From Aliidiomarina minuta (GTDB lineage: Bacteria > Pseudomonadota > Gammaproteobacteria > Enterobacterales > Alteromonadaceae), in contig NZ_PIPL01000002.1 in the NCBI RefSeq assembly GCF_003987145.1, positions 124,001 through 188,000 on the forward strand: a DNA stretch of 64,000 nt. Direction: 5' to 3'. The position numbers were made by a program, and so were the translations under genes. Below, in pieces: positions 60,415 to 64,000 of this stretch. Under the pieces are notes generated by a model that worked only from the letters and a program-made list of their open reading frames with translations, did not search any database and had not been told where the DNA came from. Position 1 is the stretch's first letter. The number at the start of each line of letters is the position of its first letter.

Positions 60415-61395
60415 ATGAGCAAACGGATGACAGAGTTTGAGGTAATAGCCTCTTATTTTAACGCCGGTCAACAGTCGCGTGGTGATGTCATTCTGGGACA
60501 GAGCGACGATTGCGCGATCGTTAGAACAACTCCACAAACACATATCGCGGTCACTACCGACACTATGGTGGCCGGTGTTCATTTCGATGAAAAAGTTCCT
60601 CCCCGAGCCCTTGGTCATAAACTGGTTGCTGTGAATTTAAGTGATTTGGCAGCTATGGGCGCTGAACCCGCCTGGCTCTCTCTGGCCATTACTATGCCTG
60701 AGGTGAATACCTCCTGGCTTGAGGAATTCAGCGCAGGTTTGCATGAGCTGGCTAATTATTATAATTGCCAGCTGATTGGTGGAGATACTACCCGGGGACC
60801 ATTGACTCTGACCTTAACCGCGCAGGGATTATTGCCGGAAGATCAATTGCTGACCCGTCGCGGCGCTAATCCCGGAGACTGGATTTATGTTAGTGGCACG
60901 CTAGGGGACGCCGCCGCAGCACTGGCTGCTCAGCGTGGAGAAATTTCCGTTTGTCCGGTGCAGCAGCAACAGCTGGAAGAACGCTTATTTTATCCAACTC
61001 CCCGTATCACACTGGGGCAGGCACTGCGCCCTATTGCTACCAGTGCGATTGATATTTCTGATGGCCTGGCAGCGGATTTAAGTCACATCCTGAAACGCTC
61101 AGAAGTGGGCGCCCGTTTGCAAGTTAATAACCTGCCGTATTCTAATGCGTTAAACGGCAATATAGCGGTTGAACAGCAGCGTCACTTCGCCTTGCACGGG
61201 GGGGATGATTATGAACTCTGCTTTACCATTCCAGAAGCCAGCCGGGGCACCCTTGAAACGGCTCTTGCGCATATTGGTGTGGATGTAACCTGCGTTGGAC
61301 AGATAGAGGCCAACGGGGGCCTTCGGCTGTTTGATGGCGATAACGAATTGCCATCTTCGATTGTCGGTTATCAGCACTTTGGAGTGAACTTATGA
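60415..61395 (+). CDS. thiL: Thiamine-monophosphate kinase
   Basis: A 326-residue kinase that makes thiamine pyrophosphate from thiamine monophosphate. The N-terminal nucleotide-binding segment is GQSDDCAIV, followed by TTDTMVAGVHF, LSDLAAMGAEPAWLSLA and GGDTTRGP. The C-terminal half has DISDGLAADLSHIL and HGGDDYELCF. It starts 8 bp after nusB and overlaps pgpA by 4 nt. Confidence 0.96.
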   Translation: MSKRMTEFEVIASYFNAGQQSRGDVILGQSDDCAIVRTTPQTHIAVTTDTMVAGVHFDEKVPPRALGHKLVAVNLSDLAAMGAEPAWLSLAITMPEVNTSWLEEFSAGLHELANYYNCQLIGGDTTRGPLTLTLTAQGLLPEDQLLTRRGANPGDWIYVSGTLGDAAAALAAQRGEISVCPVQQQQLEERLFYPTPRITLGQALRPIATSAIDISDGLAADLSHILKRSEVGARLQVNNLPYSNALNGNIAVEQQRHFALHGGDDYELCFTIPEASRGTLETALAHIGVDVTCVGQIEANGGLRLFDGDNELPSSIVGYQHFGVNL

Positions 61396-61859
61396 AATAT
61401 GCACAGTTATTAAAAAATCCGATTCATTTTCTGGCTCTGGGTTTTGGTAGCGGCCTGTCGCCTAAAGCTCCGGGTACTATGGGTACTGTGGCTGCAATTC
61501 CGGTGGTCATACTGGCAGCGATGCTTGGTGATGCGGCTTTTGTTGTGCTGACAGCTGTTGCCTGCGTGCTAGGTGTCTATATTTGTGGTTATACGGCTAA
61601 GGCTATGGGTGAGCATGACCACCCGGCAATTGTCTGGGACGAGATAGCGGGTTATATGGTGGCTATGATTCTGGTACCAGTGACCTGGCAGACACTGCTC
61701 TTAGCGTTTGTGCTCTTTCGTTTCTTTGACGTGTTAAAACCCTGGCCGATTAGCTGGCTGGATAAACATGTCAGTGGCGGCTTCGGAATTATGATCGACG
61801 ATATACTGGCAGGTTTGGCCTCGCTGGCTATTATCCACATCCTGCTACAGTTTTTCTAA
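61392..61859 (+). CDS. pgpA: Phosphatidylglycerophosphatase A
   Basis: A 155-residue inner-membrane phosphatase that converts phosphatidylglycerophosphate to phosphatidylglycerol. Conserved features are GFGSGLSPKAPGTMGT at the N-terminus, DHPAIVWDEIAGYMV and RFFDVLKPWPISWLDKH, followed by the acidic MIDDILAG. The start overlaps the thiL stop, and the 3' end overlaps convergent dxs by 15 nt. Confidence 0.95.
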   Translation: MKYAQLLKNPIHFLALGFGSGLSPKAPGTMGTVAAIPVVILAAMLGDAAFVVLTAVACVLGVYICGYTAKAMGEHDHPAIVWDEIAGYMVAMILVPVTWQTLLLAFVLFRFFDVLKPWPISWLDKHVSGGFGIMIDDILAGLASLAIIHILLQFF

Positions 61860-63716
61860 ACGACGCTCTATCTGAGCCTGAATACCGGCACTGTCTAAGC
61901 CTAGCTCGGCACGAATTTCCTGCTGGCTACCGTGCTTAATGAAACTATCCGGTAACCCAACCATTAGCAATGGTGTATACACCTGCTGTTGTTGTAGCGC
62001 TTCTGCAACACCGCTACCCGCACCGCCGGTAGTGACGTTCTCTTCCACACTGACCAGTAGTTCATGACTGCCCGCTGCTTTGATAAGAGCTTCGGTATCC
62101 AGAGGTTTAACAAAACGCATGTCGATAACAGTTGCGTTAAGGGCTTCAGCGACTGTCATGACCTCAGGCAGCAGAGTGCCAAAATTCAGAATAGCGACTT
62201 TTTTACCTTCACGTTTAACCTGACTGGTGCCTGGTTTTATAGCCTGCAAGGGCTCTAAATCGCAACCAGTGCCACTTCCGCGAGGATAACGGACAGCCGC
62301 AGGCTGATTCAGTTTATAACCCGTATACAGCATTTGACGGCATTGATCTTCATCGCTGGGTGTCATTATTACCAGATTAGGTATGCAACGCAGAAAGCTA
62401 AGATCATAGGCACCCTGGTGAGTGGCGCCATCTGCACCTACTACACCTGCGCGGTCGATAGCAAAAAGCACGGGCAGGTTTTGCAGGGCGACATCATGAA
62501 TAAGCTGATCATAGGCGCGCTGTAAAAACGTCGAATAAATAGCGACCACAGGGTGGTAACCGGCAATGGCCAGGCCAGCGGCAAAGGTTACGGCGTGTTG
62601 TTCGGCAATAGCTACGTCATAATACTGTTCCGGAAAACGCTGCGAAAAACCGACCATGCCAGAACCTTCGCGCATAGCTGGCGTAATACCCACCAGTTTT
62701 TTATCCTGCGCCGCCATTTCGCACAACCAGTCACCAAAAATAGCCGAATAAGAGGGCAGTGAGGCTTTGCTGGCCGGAAGCGAATTTATCTTAGGGTCAA
62801 ATTTAGGCACCCCATGGTAGCCGATAGGATCCTGCTCGGCAGGGGCGTAGCCTTTGCCTTTGCGGGTGATCACATGTAATAACTGGGGGCCTTTCAAAGA
62901 GCGCATATTTTCCAGCGTATCCACTAGAGTGTCAACATCGTGCCCATCGACCGGGCCGATGTAATTAAAGCCGAGCTCTTCAAAAATAGTGCCTGGCATC
63001 ACCATGCCTTTGACATGTTCTTCAGCTTTACTGGCCAGCTCGCGTAATGGCGGTACGCTGCGTAGCAACTGCTTACTGCCTTCACGCAGTGAGGTATACA
63101 TTTTACCTGATAACAAACGCGCGAAGTGGCTATTCAGTGCGCCCACATTCTCAGAAATGGACATATCATTGTCATTCAGAATAACCAGCATGTCGGGATC
63201 TATATCACCCGCATGGTTCAGGGCTTCAAAGGCCATGCCGGCGGTCATAGCGCCGTCGCCAATAACAGCGACTACTTTACGGTTGGCTTGTTCTTTTTTA
63301 GCTGCAACCGCCATGCCTAATGCCGCACTGATTGAGGTACTGGAGTGACCGACAGAGAGCACGTCGTATTCACTTTCTTCGCGCCACGGAAAAGGATGCA
63401 GGCCGTCTTTCTGGCGAATGCTGGAGAGCTGCTGGCGGCGGCCAGTTAATATTTTATGCGGATAAGCCTGATGGCCCACATCCCAGACCAGATGGTCGAA
63501 AGGGGTCTGGTAGACTTTATGTAAAGCGACGGTGAGTTCTACTGTGCCTAGACCGCTAGCCAGGTGGCCACTGCTTTGGCTGACAGATGTTAATAAATAC
63601 TGGCGTAATTCGGTGCATACCTGACTCAGCTTCTGTCGTGGCAAGGCACGCAGATCGGCGGGTGAGTCAATCAGGCTCAACAAGGGAAACTGAGCTGAAG
63701 CAGAGCTTTGAGTCAT
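61845..63716 (-). CDS. dxs: 1-deoxy-D-xylulose-5-phosphate synthase
   Basis: A 623-residue thiamine-pyrophosphate enzyme that condenses pyruvate and glyceraldehyde 3-phosphate in the first step of the MEP isoprenoid pathway. The cofactor motif is GDGAMTAG followed by NDNDMSIS. Other signatures are VGHSSTSISAALGMA, IAEQHAVTFAAGLA, the catalytic loop DRAGVVGADGATHQGAYD and YPRGSG. It follows ispA after 3 bp on the minus strand, so the isoprenoid genes form an operon. Its need for thiamine pyrophosphate makes the nearby thiL functionally relevant. Confidence 0.97.
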   Translation of the reverse strand: MTQSSASAQFPLLSLIDSPADLRALPRQKLSQVCTELRQYLLTSVSQSSGHLASGLGTVELTVALHKVYQTPFDHLVWDVGHQAYPHKILTGRRQQLSSIRQKDGLHPFPWREESEYDVLSVGHSSTSISAALGMAVAAKKEQANRKVVAVIGDGAMTAGMAFEALNHAGDIDPDMLVILNDNDMSISENVGALNSHFARLLSGKMYTSLREGSKQLLRSVPPLRELASKAEEHVKGMVMPGTIFEELGFNYIGPVDGHDVDTLVDTLENMRSLKGPQLLHVITRKGKGYAPAEQDPIGYHGVPKFDPKINSLPASKASLPSYSAIFGDWLCEMAAQDKKLVGITPAMREGSGMVGFSQRFPEQYYDVAIAEQHAVTFAAGLAIAGYHPVVAIYSTFLQRAYDQLIHDVALQNLPVLFAIDRAGVVGADGATHQGAYDLSFLRCIPNLVIMTPSDEDQCRQMLYTGYKLNQPAAVRYPRGSGTGCDLEPLQAIKPGTSQVKREGKKVAILNFGTLLPEVMTVAEALNATVIDMRFVKPLDTEALIKAAGSHELLVSVEENVTTGGAGSGVAEALQQQQVYTPLLMVGLPDSFIKHGSQQEIRAELGLDSAGIQAQIERRLEKL

Positions 63717-63719
63717 GAA

Positions 63720-64000
63720 TTATCGGTCTCGCGTAATCAGGTAATCAGTGAATTGTTCGAGTAGCTGAGTATTGTACGGGATAGCAGCCAGTGCTTGTAG
63801 TGCTTTTTGCTGCAAATCGTGCAGCAATTGCTGCGCTTGCGTTAACCCCAGTAAAGCTGGATAGGTCGATTTATGCAACTCCTGGTCAGAACCTTGTGGT
63901 TTGCCTAAGGCTTCAGTGGCACCGGTTTCGTCCAGAATGTCGTCCTGCACCTGAAACGCCAGACCTATGGTTTGCGCCCAGCTGAGCAGGGCCTGCTCGC
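63720..64000 (-). CDS. ispA: Farnesyl diphosphate synthase, C-terminal part (partial)
   Basis: The frame runs into the window edge and encodes the last 93 or so residues of a polyprenyl synthetase. It contains the second aspartate-rich motif, QVQDDILDETG, followed by LGKPQGSDQELHKSTYPALLG with the conserved lysine before STYP. The ATG that can be read inside this motif is internal and not the start. The N-terminal part with the first aspartate-rich motif lies beyond base 64000. Linkage to dxs supports ispA. Confidence 0.93.
   Translation of the reverse strand, partial: EQALLSWAQTIGLAFQVQDDILDETGATEALGKPQGSDQELHKSTYPALLGLTQAQQLLHDLQQKALQALAAIPYNTQLLEQFTDYLITRDR

Noticed and set aside
60380..60430. 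TPP riboswitch before thiL
   Set aside because: There are only 8 bp between nusB and thiL, and thiL is an internal operon gene.
1..64000. CRISPR arrays, insertion sequences, prophage, tRNA or rRNA genes
   Set aside because: I saw no regularly spaced direct repeats, transposase or integrase motifs, phage structural genes or tRNA-like cloverleaf sequences.

Overview
The window is a dense stretch of Gram-negative gammaproteobacterial chromosome. The evidence is outer-membrane TonB receptors and porins, lipobox and Sec signal peptides, the yajC-secD-secF block, a pst-phoU operon with Pho boxes, and the block ribH-nusB-thiL-pgpA with convergent dxs-ispA. Protein content (CrbS/CrbR-type acetate two-component system, BetT-like BCCT carrier, large PstC/PstA, RLAN ATP-grasp) fits marine Alteromonadales-type bacteria, perhaps Idiomarinaceae; the genus is an inference. 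I see no insertion sequence, prophage, CRISPR array, tRNA or rRNA.

Layout. 1-4.8 kb: small and assorted genes (a 45-aa membrane peptide, a methyltransferase, a VOC protein, a serine hydrolase lipoprotein), soxR, a decayed amino-acid-oxidase 3' end and a RibD-like reductase. 4.8-12.6 kb (minus): an RND pump, a flavodoxin-like protein, cueR and copA. MerR-type promoters with 19-nt spacers sit in front of the pump (SoxR-like operator) and in front of copA (CueR box). A second SoxR-like operator lies beside soxR. 12.8-24.4 kb: a DUF805 protein, two paralogous porins flanking a chemoreceptor, then pstS-pstC-pstA-pstB-phoU. Three Pho-box promoters (second porin, pstS, pstC) share the same 10-nt distance from box to -10 element.

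24.4-33 kb: a betaine/choline-type BCCT carrier divergent from a CASTOR/POLLUX-like channel, a second RND pump (lipoprotein adaptor plus pump) and a cold-shock protein with a long leader. 33.3-39.9 kb: a cysteine-synthase-like enzyme convergent with a coupled GNAT/RLAN-ATP-grasp pair, then hemH and a coupled pair of uncharacterised TIGR03546/TIGR03545-type proteins. 39.9-46.6 kb: an exported MetX-like hydrolase, an acyl-CoA ligase and a GntP-type permease in one operon, divergent from a TonB receptor.

46.6-51.3 kb: a CrbR-like regulator convergent with a CrbS-like transporter/histidine-kinase hybrid, preceded by a UPF0126/TRIC-type protein. 51.4-56.4 kb: a sigma54-type activator, then yajC-secD-secF. 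56.5-59.4 kb: yaaA, a DUF3014 protein, an acyltransferase and an exported protein. 59.5-64 kb: ribH-nusB-thiL-pgpA with convergent dxs and the 3' end of ispA.

How the parts fit: SoxR probably senses redox-active compounds and directly controls the RND pump and the downstream flavodoxin, cueR and copA, so redox and copper defence may be linked. The porins, chemoreceptor and Pst system look like a phosphate-scavenging island under PhoB. No gene-free gap exceeds about 310 bp.
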